A stretch of 64,000 nucleotides of DNA from Chrysogorgia sp. JL179-B06. Taxonomy: Eukaryota; Cnidaria; Anthozoa; Scleralcyonacea; Chrysogorgiidae. Made by a program: the position numbers and the translations under genes. The stretch lies in contig JAYKKM010000452.1 of NCBI GenBank assembly GCA_035772405.1, positions 467,001 to 531,000 of the forward strand, given 5' to 3'. Below the pieces are notes generated by a model. The model was not told the DNA's origin. It worked only from the letters and a program-made list of their open reading frames with translations, and searched no databases. Below are positions 1-9,503 of this stretch, in pieces (position 1 is the first letter of the stretch; each line of letters opens with the position of its first letter).

Positions 1-87
1 GGATGTTGCTCGACTTTCGAAAAGCTAAAAACACTCGCCTATCGGCTCGTGTTTTTTTACGCTTTTCTCAAGTCTCGCAACATCCCG
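1..87. repeat. Imperfect palindrome (hairpin, MITE-like)
   Basis: The first bases GGATGTTGC return as GCAACATCC at 79-87, and most of the arms between them pair (AAAAGC..AAAAACAC against GTGTTTTTTTACGCTTTT), leaving a loop of a few bases. A related stretch (GGATGTTGCGAGA..GAGAAAAGCGTAAAAAC) is present near 43193-43225, so this is an interspersed repeat family. The left edge may be cut by the window. Confidence 0.6.
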
Positions 88-151
88 CGTGTTTGAATCA
101 CGTTATCCAAACACGGAAAGCCATTAGGTATTTCTTAAATCATCTGATATT

Positions 152-331
152 ATGAGATCATCTGACCGAAATCTGCTACTTGAGCCAAAATCCAAAACGG
201 TGACTCATGGAGACAGAGCATTCTCGGTTGCAGGACCAAAACTGTGGAATTTATTACCACAGGAAATTAGAAGCTTTGAAATGTTAAGTAGTTTTAAGTC
301 AGCACTTAAGACTTTTCTTTTTTTAAATTAA
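152..331 (+). pseudogene. LINE (CR1/L2-type) reverse transcriptase, extreme C-terminus
   Basis: A 59-codon frame ends in the tail typical of CR1/L2-like LINE ORF2 proteins: GDRAFSVAGPKLWNLLP, followed by IR..FEMLSSFKSALKTFLF and a stop. This tail follows the palm and thumb in full-length copies; none of the catalytic part is present here, so the copy is 5'-truncated near position 130-150. A (TTA)n tract at 471-510 looks like its 3' microsatellite tail. Confidence 0.7.
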
Positions 332-468
332 TAGTTTTTTGTTCATGGTGGTAATATATGTAGTATAGGCTTTATCTTGTAATGAAACTGTAATTAGTGT
401 TATATGTAACTTTAAGAATATATTGTTGTAAGAGCATTGATACTATTGTATAATGCTCCTAATACGTC

Positions 469-470
<2 letters not shown>

Positions 471-510
<40 letters not shown>
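471..510. repeat. (TTA)n microsatellite, likely LINE 3' tail
   Basis: Uninterrupted TTA repeats about 140 bp downstream of the LINE ORF2 stop. Such short tandem 3' tails are usual in CR1/L2 elements. Confidence 0.75.
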
Positions 511-704
511 CAAATGAGATAAAGGCTGAGAGATAAATCTTGAATAATCTTTGAAAATAAATGGAGGTATAGTGTCTAATCTAACAGCCTCTTTCTCTTT
601 TCAGATCTGAGGTAATTTTCGACTTCAGCAGATGTAGGAAGAGTAAATCGTAAACCTTGAACAGTTTGTTTAGCTATAGAAAACTCGATTTACCCCATAA
701 AAAA

Positions 705-1060
705 CTACGAAAAACCTTTTTCTTTCGTATTTCTGATTATATCATGAAAGAACGATGCAAACAGGTTGTTTATTTTATATAAATCTGTGATGTATTTTGC
801 TCCATCGTTGAATACAATTGGCGGAGGAATTGGTGATTCACAAGGATAAATCCTTTTAATGCATTTCCAAAGTTTGTGGGGGTTATTTGCATTTTGATCT
901 AATATTGTTCTGTGGTGGGACTTTGCCGTTCGCACCATAGAATTTACATCATTTTCATCGTTTTATACAATAAATAGTCTGCCATAGCTTTAGATTTCCT
1001 ATATTGCGTAACATTTAATCTCTTGAGTTCATGGCTATCTTCATATCATGGAACGTCTTA
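705..1060 (-). pseudogene. LINE ORF2 fragment (region between endonuclease and RT)
   Basis: Minus-strand translation shows the pattern NPHKLWKCIKRIYP, then an FNDGAKYITD..INNLFASFF block. This matches the linker between the APE endonuclease and the reverse transcriptase in CR1-like LINEs (PKxLWKxI ... G..ITD...AN.FN.FF). It has a frame break near 940 and belongs to a different copy from the LINE that starts at 1114. Confidence 0.5.
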
Positions 1061-1425
1061 CCGGTTGAGGTGCGACAAATGGGGTTACACTCAGCCATTT
1101 CAAAAGAGATCAGTTATAATAATAATTATAATAATAATAATAAAACTTTATTTCAGTGTCAATGGTGTTTAGCTTTGGACAAACTAATTGGGGACACTAT
1201 TTAGGGTATATAGTATATTCATCCCTAACTACTTAATAATATTAGCTACAATATTATAAGTTGATAAGTATAGATACTATAGTACTATGCATTAGTATAG
1301 ATGATATATGGCTAAAATAAAGTAAAATAGATAAATATATATGTAAAATTAATAAACACTATATGTGGAGCATAGTCCGCAGTTCTTGCATCCGTCTTCT
1401 ATTAGACTACCTATATCTCTAGTTC

Positions 1426-2845
1426 TTATATGGTATTTAAATGAACTGAGGCTAGATTTGTCCTTTTCTGTATTTCCCAGTTTTGACCACAGGCTCCCGT
1501 ATAGCTTATTGAATGTTTGCCATATCTTATGGTTTCAAACCGCGGTATGATTAAATCTCCATTTCTTAGGTTATATCTCTTTCTGCTCATGTGAAATATT
1601 TCTGCAACATTTTCTGGTGCTAATCCGTTCTTTAGTTTGTACATAAGGATGAGTATGTCTTGGAGTCTTCTATTATAAAGGGTTGGTAGTTTTGCTTGGT
1701 CCAATAGTTGTTGATACGGGGTAGTTCTGGTTTGATATATGGCTCTAAGGGCTCTTTCTTGGATACACTCAATCTTCCGTCTATCAGTAGCTTTGCAAAA
1801 ATGCCATACCAAGTGGCAATAGGTAAGATGTGGTAGGATAGATGTTTTATAAAGTATAAGTTTAGACTTGCAAGGGATAAGTTTACGAAGTCTCATCAGT
1901 ACCCCCACCGTCTGACTCGCCTTTTTACATAGTTCGCCGATGTGTTTGCTAAAAGTTAGGTGGTAGTCGAAGTAGACTCCAAGTAGTTTAATTTCTTTAG
2001 TTGATTGTACTATGTATCCATTGATTTCGAGGTCTATATCGTCCTCGCTTCCGTTTGTTCTCCGGTCATTCGATTTGAGGGTTATAGCCTGAAATTTGTC
2101 TGGGTTAGCTAGCAGAAAACTGTCACTGTTCCAGGTAATAGCCACTTTTGCCTCTTCCTCCATTCTTGTTTTTACCTCCTGTCTATTTTCACCTGTTATA
2201 TAGAGTTGATGGTCGTCCGCGTACATCGTGAGGTTTGAATTCTTGACGTGAAAAATCATATCATTTTGAAAAATGTTCCATAACATCGGGCCGAACGATG
2301 ATCCTTGTGGACATCCTCTGGTCATTTCTTTCCATGAGCAAGTGGTTCCTCCGAGCTTTACCCTGTTCGTTCTTTTTTGAAAGAATGAACGCATTATTTA
2401 AAGTGCATCGTTGCTGAAGCCAAAGGCCTCGAGTTTTTTAATGGTTAGGGCCGGACAGAGGGAGTATATCCATGGATAGTACTGAGACTATTTCCTTATT
2501 GTCTATTGCTTTCTTCCAGTCTTCTACATGTCTAAGTAGTGTTGTCTCACAACTGTTCTTTTTCCTATAAGCTGTCATTTTATAATAAATATTCTCTTCA
2601 TAGTGCTCTGATACTTGTTTGTTAAGTAGGTGTTCGAATATCTTGTCTATCACTATGAGGGTTGTGATTGGTCTGTAATTCTTTTTGTCTTGTCTGTCTT
2701 CACGCTTGTATATTGGAGTCCATACACCCATTTTCCATTGCGTGGGCCATTGACCAAGTGATATACATTTATTGTACATATTTGTTAGGGCCGGTGCTAG
2801 TCCTTTGGCTGTGATTTTATAATTTTTGGAGGTAGGCCATCCCAT
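1426..2845 (-). pseudogene. LINE reverse transcriptase and C-terminal tail
   Basis: RT motifs are visible: YKREDRQDKKNYRPIT (block 1/2), GCPQGSSFGPMLW (block 4) and MYADDHQLYI with the catalytic YADD (block 5), then KLLGVYFDYHLTFSKH and LHLVWHF-type thumb motifs. The tail SISYTGACGQNWEIQKR corresponds to the GPKLWN tail of CR1 proteins. The frame breaks between 2438 and 2394, so it is not functional. Confidence 0.85.
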
Positions 2846-3049
2846 CCTGGCGATTTTCTGGTATTGATGTTTTCCAGTGCCTTTAAGACTTCTGATGTCT
2901 CGAAAGGTTTAAATTCAAAGTTAGTCTTCGTATATTCATTCCTTATAGATTCGATGCTGGTATGATTTTGTAGGTCTGATTCTTTGAGATTTTTTATGTC
3001 GATTCCGCCGATGTCTGTGGCGACCGTTGAAAAGTATATATGCTACAAA

Positions 3050-4246
3050 TTATTTTTCGATTTTGTTATCTAAGATTAGGTTGATAGCTTTTTCATCTTT
3101 GTTGGTGTTACTCAGAAATGGCTTAAATGTATTAAAAAATTCCTTTGGCTTAGTTTTCAACTCGTTTGATTTTTTCTCCCAGTATTTCTTAATTGCTCTT
3201 CTCCGTTCTTTGGTGGCCATGTTCCTAAATTTTCTTTTAAGTTCGCAATTTTCTGGTGTACGATCTTTTGCAAACAGTTTAGCGTATTTTCGTTTAGCTC
3301 TTATGGCCCTCTTCCATTCTACGGTCATGTATGGTATGTCTATTTTGCGCACTCTCTTCTTTTTGATAGGGGCGTACTTGTCAAATATGTTATCTAGTAA
3401 GGATTTCCAGTTGTCGTATCGGTCGTCGATGGTGTTGTGTATGTCGCATATTTGCCATGGAGCGTTCGTGAGTTCCTCGTTAATCTGTTCCACATTCATG
3501 TTTCTTGTATCTCTGTATGTGATTATTTTGGTAGACGTTTTCTTTCATAATCCCATAAATGAGATGGTGATCACTTATTTCAGGGTTATAGTTCCCACTT
3601 TTCTTAAATAGGTCTGCTCGGTTGGTTAGTAACACATCGATTAGTGTACTAGATTTTGTGGTTATCCTGGTTGGTTCCTCTATTAAGCATTGTAGGTTGT
3701 TGACTTCCTCTACATCTTTTAAAATTTTGCCTTCCCTTTCGTGCACTTTGAGTCTATCCATATTTAGATCTCCTACAGTATTATTACCATGATTTGTATT
3801 TGAAAGGATGCCCATAAGCAAAAATCGTTTATCTCCTCTTCAACGCGTTGTAGGTAATTAGCGTTAGTTTTTAGGTTGGTACCAGATTGTTTAGGTGGTC
3901 TGTAAATGACTAGGAATATAACGTCATCTGTACCTATTTTGGATTCTACTGCAATAGCTTCAAGAGTTTTGTATGATTTGGGTAGTTTTAGTTTCTTAGA
4001 TGGTAGTAGAGTAGAGAAATAAACGATCAGTCCCCCTCCCCCCTTCTTTCTATCTCTACGGTATATGTTATATCCTTCCAGAGCAAACTGATTGTTAGGA
4101 TATGAACCGTCTATTTTAGCTTCCGAAATTGCAATGACGTGAGCTTTCAACAAGTCATTCAGTGTTTTAAATTCCTCAAATTTGTTTTGTATACTGTTAA
4201 TGTTTAAATGGATAACCAGGTAGCAGTGGACAAGGTGTACGACCAA
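3050..4246 (-). pseudogene. LINE APE endonuclease domain and linker
   Basis: Endonuclease motifs in order on the minus strand: HLNINSIQNKFEEF (N-terminal N), ISEAKID (catalytic E position), YRRDRKKGGGGLIVY, a YRPP turn, GDLNMD (D/N pair) and SDHHLIYG (terminal SDH). All are hallmarks of APE nucleases that nick target DNA for LINE integration. Frame changes near 3800 and 3490 break it. Downstream, basic residues form the linker to the RT (WKRAIRAKRKYAKLF and the rest up to 3050). Confidence 0.8.
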
Positions 4247-4404
4247 AAAAACCCTAGGATATGGAGGACGATATGCACTGAATGCAACTCAACACAAAGC
4301 TTTACTGGAGGCCTCTGATGTTGTAATTAATTGCAAACTTGAAACTTTCCTTTTTCTGGGTTAACACGTTATGAAACTTTCCTGTTATTTTATGTTTATT
4401 TTAG

Positions 4405-4490
4405 AACGAAATACTGACATTTCGAGCGGAGCCTTCAATCGGGTCTTGCTCTGATGAAGAGCTCCGCTCGAAACATCAGCATTTTTTGTT
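4405..4490 (+). ncRNA. Hammerhead-ribozyme-like core, possible Penelope-type relic
   Basis: At 4451-4473 the string CTGATGA is followed by a short hairpin (GAGC/GCTC) and then GAAAC, the conserved core of a hammerhead ribozyme. Upstream AATACTGA (about 4410) can pair, with one mismatch, with TCAGCATT after the GAAAC. The cleavage-side bases do not fit the consensus, so this is at best a decayed ribozyme. Such motifs are known in Penelope-like retroelements and retrozymes. Confidence 0.35.
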
Positions 4491-4880
4491 ATTGTCATGC
4501 TGTTGTCGTTTACGTATTTATTGTTTTGATGTTGTTTACTCTGACCGGCTTGTTTGTATAACTCTTATAAACCCTGATAAATTTATCTATTTAAGCCCTG
4601 CTTACCATTTAGGTTTTATCCTTGTACCTGTACTACTTACTTTATATCTGTGGCAAAACATTATAAATAAATAAATGAATAGAGCCCTTGTTAAAAACAC
4701 ATTAATTTTGAGAAATTATTTACGTCGTTTCAACACTAAAGCCAATGACTCAAGATGCGCGCCGGCTTAAAAAGGATTCCCTAAGATCTAGTTGGTTAAA
4801 TATTTCAAAAATTATTTTTAACAAGTTCTATTTCAAGAGAATATAATTTTTTAACTTTTTTATGATAAAATATTACAAAT

Positions 4881-5062
4881 AAAATCGCGAGCGCCCACCG
4901 GGGTGTGCTTGGTCAGCCACTACTTCTGGTTTTCGACCGCCAACGACCAATCGAAATGCTCCATTTTTAAGAAAATCGCGAGCGCCCACCGGGGTGTGCT
5001 TGGTCAGCCACTACTTCTGGTTTTCGACCGCCAACGACCAATCGAAATGCTCCATTTTTAAG
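4881..5062. repeat. Two identical 91-bp tandem copies
   Basis: A 91-bp unit beginning AAAATCGCGAGCGCCCACCG and ending CTCCATTTTTAAG occurs twice in direct contact (4881-4971, 4972-5062) with no visible difference, which implies a recent duplication. Confidence 0.9.
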
Positions 5063-6086
5063 ATGGACTACCTCGCCATATGATAAACACGGTTAAATAT
5101 CAAACCCCTTTTTAAAATCATGCGCTCGGCAGCTGCGACGTGCTGGTGACGAACTATGATGGCTACAACTTCATTTACAGCCCGCTTATTGTTGAGTTGT
5201 TGCATGCCCGCTTATTATTGTTGAAAAACCGCAAATATCATTGCGTGTCGACAAACAAACAAATATATATAACACGACAATATTTATATCATTGCCTTTA
5301 TTGGAGCTAACTGGATAATAATAGTATCCCTTTATGATGACAACAAAATAAATAATTATCGACGACAAAAGTCATGTAATTGCCTTATTATAAAGCTACC
5401 AGGATAGGAATATTGTACCTATACAATTACATCAATGACATATACTGGTACTAGACAGTTTTAAAACAAAGGGCAGAAAACTAATTTACATTAGTTTGAT
5501 GAAATACAATGATATCTTACCTAAAATTCAGCACGTGGTATCCTAGAAAACCAGCATGGTATTTCGATTGGGAGGAAATTCGGTTTATCTAAAGGATAGT
5601 GTTTGAATATATAAATTAAATAATTGGTAAATTGGAAATATGAAGAAAAAGCTTTTGGAAGAAAAGGTGCAGTAGGATAAATGTAAAGATTTGATGAAAT
5701 GTATGTAAGTAGTAATACCCCCATCGGTAGTACAACGGGATGCCGCCGCACTAAATATTCATGCCACCACTTCAGGCACCGTGGAGAGTTACCAGTCCTC
5801 ATATTATTGGTCAGCACTTCTACCCCTCCAACGCTCATTAGTATGCATCCCTCCTAACCCTAGACTCATTAGTATTCAGGCTCTCACTCATTCAGTCCGA
5901 GCTCTCCATCATGGACCCCTAACCCTAGTTAGTATTCATGTCACAACGCCTTATTAGTTATACTTACCTCACAAGTGCAGTAACCTCATTAGTTACTCTA
6001 TCCGAACATTCCGATTTTTCCTTCCGACCCCATTAATATATAATTTTCGTATCATTTCTTCTCCGATTTGCTGCTGACTCCTTGCG
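5063..6086. other. No gene recognised
   Basis: Non-coding. At 5840-6000 short phrases (CTCATTAGTAT and CCTAACCCTAG) recur irregularly upstream of the ORF at 6087. No splice-supported exon is apparent. Confidence 0.4.
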
Positions 6087-6545
6087 ATGATGGCATGGCG
6101 TCGTTATAAAAAGGTCGCTCTTATGTATTTTTACTTATATAAGAAACGCCTAACTTTATGTCCATGTGCACGCATGGGCTGCGAATATGATTTGGACGAA
6201 TTAAGGAGACACGACGTTGATATCGATAAAGATAACTTATGTTTTAATATTCATGCTTGTCTTAATGAATATGAAGAGATTCAAGGAAATAGACTAAACG
6301 TTCACCAGATTCACGAAGAGATGGAACCGAACCATTTTGGCATTATGGTAGCTTATCTTGCTTTAGTTCATAAAGTAAGGGATTCCTATGAGGAAGAGAC
6401 ACTTCGGGAAGCAGTGAGAAGAACTGTTCAAGAACGCAAACATATTGACTTGGCAAAATATAAAGTTAAGCGGTTTCATGGCCATACGTTTAAAGCGTTG
6501 CTAGGCCAATTGATTCTACGAATTATATTTGCATATTTCGCCTGA
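6087..6545 (+). CDS. 152-aa helical protein, possible Bcl-2-like fold
   Basis: An intact 152-codon frame with a starting ATG and a hydrophobic C-terminus (ALLGQLILRIIFAYFA) that could be a membrane tail. I cannot name it with certainty. Three spaced stretches resemble Bcl-2 homology regions: LDELRRHDVDID near residue 37 (BH3-like), PNHFGIMVAYLALVHK near 82 (BH1-like, cf. the NWGR..A...F pattern) and HGHTFKALLG near 130 (BH2-like, cf. GGW..F...YG). Their spacing is about that of the family, but the diagnostic NWGR is not kept. It lies 380 bp upstream of a Polinton integrase fragment, so it may be a gene of that older element. Confidence 0.35.
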   Translation: MMAWRRYKKVALMYFYLYKKRLTLCPCARMGCEYDLDELRRHDVDIDKDNLCFNIHACLNEYEEIQGNRLNVHQIHEEMEPNHFGIMVAYLALVHKVRDSYEEETLREAVRRTVQERKHIDLAKYKVKRFHGHTFKALLGQLILRIIFAYFA

Positions 6546-6924
6546 GAGCATTATGTAGAGACAATGATACGTACATGTACCTCTTAATGAGTCATTAAAA
6601 ACTTGTTAAGGAATGAAATAAAGTGAATACGACTCGTTCCATTCGAGTACTGATTCACTTCAACGTAACATCACTGCAATGCAGTATCTTCATGGTAAAC
6701 CTGCATCTGTCACAACAACAATAAATGGCACATTTTTAAGGTTCTTTGGAGGCAAACCTAGCTGTTATCTGACTTGCCCAGTGAAGGATCGCGCCCAGTT
6801 TGGAAGAGCCATTACATATTGGCAAATAAGTGGATGTTCATGTGTTGTTATTCATTTGTGCCACACTTTGGTCGTGTTAGCTGCTGTCTATCTAGTGGGT
6901 TACCCCATATAACCCTTCGAAATA

Positions 6925-7136
6925 TTTTTCGACGAATATCTCCACCGTCTATACTACAACCCAGAATGTCCGGCAAGTTTGGCGATGTCGATGCCATTTA
7001 CCGTGTCGTAAAAAATTATGGGAAATTTAAAATATCGCGAAATAAAATTAAAACGCAGTTAAAAATAACAAGACCAGTATATTCTGCATAAACCAGTACG
7101 ACATCGGTTTGAAAGAAATAGAGTGAGTAAGAAGTA
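6925..7136 (+). pseudogene. Polinton/Maverick-type integrase, N-terminal fragment
   Basis: Across one frame change near 6970 and another near 7065 the translation shows YLHRLYYNPECPASF, GDVDAIYRVVKNYGKFKISR and ILHKPVRHRFERNRV. This matches the N-terminal domain that precedes the catalytic core in Polinton integrases (LYYDP.HPASF ... TY.LHKP.R..F.RN.V). The DDE core is absent; the frame runs into a degenerate GAGTAA-rich tract. This relic is distinct from the AT-rich element at 24-57 kb. Confidence 0.6.
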
Positions 7137-7280
7137 AAGAGTAATTGAATAAATGAGTAAGGAGTTGATAGTAAATGAGGAAGGAGTAAAGCGTAAAAGA
7201 GTAAATCAGTCATTGAGTAAATCAGTAAATCAGTAATAAGCAAGTGAGTAAGTAGAAATAAGTAATGAGTAAATGAGCAG
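7121..7280. repeat. Degenerate GAGTAA-rich simple repeat
   Basis: The hexamer GAGTAA and variants (GTAAATCAGT, GAGTAAGT) recur more than a dozen times. The repeat replaces the continuation of the integrase fragment. Confidence 0.6.
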
Positions 7281-7407
7281 GTAATTGTAAGAGCTACGGC
7301 TGCTATTTTATCGCTCTTCGGAGTTTTGCTTCTTTTATCTCGTAATGTCATTAAATGGCCACAAAATCTTCTTCAAATACCTGGTAATGATTCACTAACT
7401 CTATCTA

Positions 7408-9085
7408 GTGTGGAAAATGGTGGGAAAGTGCCTGTCGTTTGGTATTACAAGCTTCGATCGAATTGGTCTTGCTTCAGCTATAAACGTTACATATACACCA
7501 AATTTACATGTTTACTTGCAATCTTGTAAAGGTGGTGATACTTGGCTACAACTGTCGGGAAAAGTCCTAAATATGTATCTGACTATCTACATCGATGTAG
7601 AAAGTAACCCTAGTCCGTGTTATTTTGGAAACACCGACGATTCATGAAGGGATTTATCCATATATTAACTGAATAACTCTAAGATGTCGTCTCTCTGTTA
7701 CTCGGGTGACAACCTGTTCTCGTTCCGCCATTTTAATAGTGCCTTTTTAACTCACGACCTCCTTCGTTCTTTGAAAAATTTGGACATTCTTAAATCGCGG
7801 AAAGCAGGCTGGTAAACTACAGCGTCAATTACGTCATGATGGCAACAGGATTCCTATGATAATTTCTCATCGACCTGGTGTAAATATGTCTCTAAATTCA
7901 TGTCATGCAAGTCTTGCACCATGTATCGCTAATGAGTGTTTATTATCTAACAGAAGAAATCAACAACATAGTTCTAAGACTACCGTAAATTATGGTGTGC
8001 TTAGAAGATTACTCCATCTAAAGACGGTGAAGACCTTCGATGTTCCCAGAGTTTTATCGACTAATATTTGGGCACTTGCCACTAAAGTCGATGAGCTTCA
8101 GCAAATTTCTCTCCTAAATAATGTAAATTCAATTTTCATATCTGAAACCTGGCTGTCAACGCAGATGGTTACAACTTATTCGCAAATGACCGAACAGACA
8201 AAATAGGTGGCATTTGAGTATATCTAGGTAACACTATCCCCCTGTAAGAGGCTGTATGACTGCGAGAAATGAGATATTTATCATCTTCAGATCACTATAC
8301 TATACTGGCAAATACGACCCTGATGCCTACAAATACGAAGTCACATAATCTTAAAATTAAATATAGGGATATGCAGGATAGTACATGGCGAGCGTTAGGG
8401 CGATGGATGACTGTGAGGACTGGTTATCTTTACTCCAAGCTGGGTCTTTTGAGAACAAACAACATATATTGATGTCTGAGCTAAGTGAAGCTATAAATTT
8501 CTATCTTCCTTTAAGAACAGTCAAAATAGATCTGACTGTATCGGCCATGGATAACGAAGAAACTTAAAGGCTGGATCCAAAAGCGACAAAAGGCATTTAT
8601 GCGATCTGGCAAACATTCAGTTGTGCATAGATTCTGGAGAAACAAGATACAGAAGGAAATTTAAGTAGCAACATTTTATTATTACCATCACAAATTTGCA
8701 GAGACAGATCAGAGCAATAGTAGGAACTAGTGGAAACAAATTAAATTGCTTACTGACCAATTCAATTGAATTGTCTAAAATGAATGGTACCTATATTATG
8801 GTATCTTTTCCTAGGAGAAAAGTACATCGACACTAAGAACCTCGCTGATGAGGTTAATAATTATTTTATCAGCCAAACCGAAGATTTCTGAGTTTTATGT
8901 GTCGGAGAGTGAAGCATGTAACGCATTACCTGTATTAACTATCAAGATTGCTAAACTGTTGGATCTGAGGAAATTCCAAACGAGTTAAAGGAATTTTCCT
9001 TCGAGCTGGCCCTGTGGTAAGTGGTATTTATAATCAATTAATGAGAGAGATAAAATTCCCGATCTCCTAAAGTCGTCTATTGTAT
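7408..9085 (+). mobile_element. Decayed CR1-like LINE with a 2A-like motif
   Basis: From 7408 a frame ends its N-terminal segment with DVESNPSP (7594-7617), a one-residue variant of the 2A ribosome-skipping motif D-V/I-E-x-N-P-G-P known before the endonuclease in some invertebrate CR1-type LINEs. Endonuclease pieces follow: RVLSTNIWALATKVDELQ and SIFISETWLS (about 8040-8160), SSSDHYTIL (about 8280). Then comes the linker KKLKGWIQKRQKAFMRSGK (about 8560-8620) and an RT start (FELAGPVVSGIYNQLMREIK, about 9005-9060). Many frameshifts and stops; the 3' half is missing. Confidence 0.7.
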
Positions 9086-9393
9086 GGTGTTAAATATATA
9101 GGTCTTATATCGCTTTCGGACATTGGTAATTTTATTTTTGGGATCGGGGTAATGTTAGAATCCTTCCACATACCAGGTACGATACTTCCATTGGTAAGGC
9201 TAACATTAAAGATTGTAGCAATGGGGGCTGCCAACTCGCCACGGCATGGGACGTTATCTGGACCATGAGTTTTAGAGGACTTGGTTAAAAGGAGCTTTTT
9301 GCATACATAATATAGTTGGATGGTTGGGCGACCTCGTTGGACTGCACGAACATGGACAAGGTGGTTACGTCCAGCGGTGGTATATCAGCATTG
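9086..9393. other. No gene recognised
   Basis: Intergenic or intronic sequence after the LINE breakpoint; nothing coding is supported. Confidence 0.4.
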
Positions 9394-9503
9394 ACCGAAA
9401 CGTAAAAATTATTCAAAGAGTTTACTAATTCTTGCTGGCGCAGGGTTAACCGAAACGTAAACATTATTCAAAGAGTTTACTAATTCTTGCTGGCGCAGGG
9501 TTG
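9394..9503. repeat. 55-bp tandem duplication
   Basis: The unit ACCGAAACGTAAA..GGCGCAGGGTTA is present twice in contact with a single A/C difference. Confidence 0.85.

Larger units (their letters stand above)
1114..4250 (-). mobile_element. 5'-truncated CR1-like LINE retrotransposon
   Basis: Read on the minus strand it has, in order, an APE-type endonuclease (about 4246-3480), a charged linker (3499-3050), reverse transcriptase (2845-1426), about 280 bp of 3' UTR, and a tail of ATT/AAT repeats at 1114-1143 just past a TTTATTTCA block. The 5' edge is abrupt at about 4250 inside the endonuclease start, the usual result of incomplete target-primed reverse transcription. Several frameshifts make it inactive. 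Confidence 0.8.
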
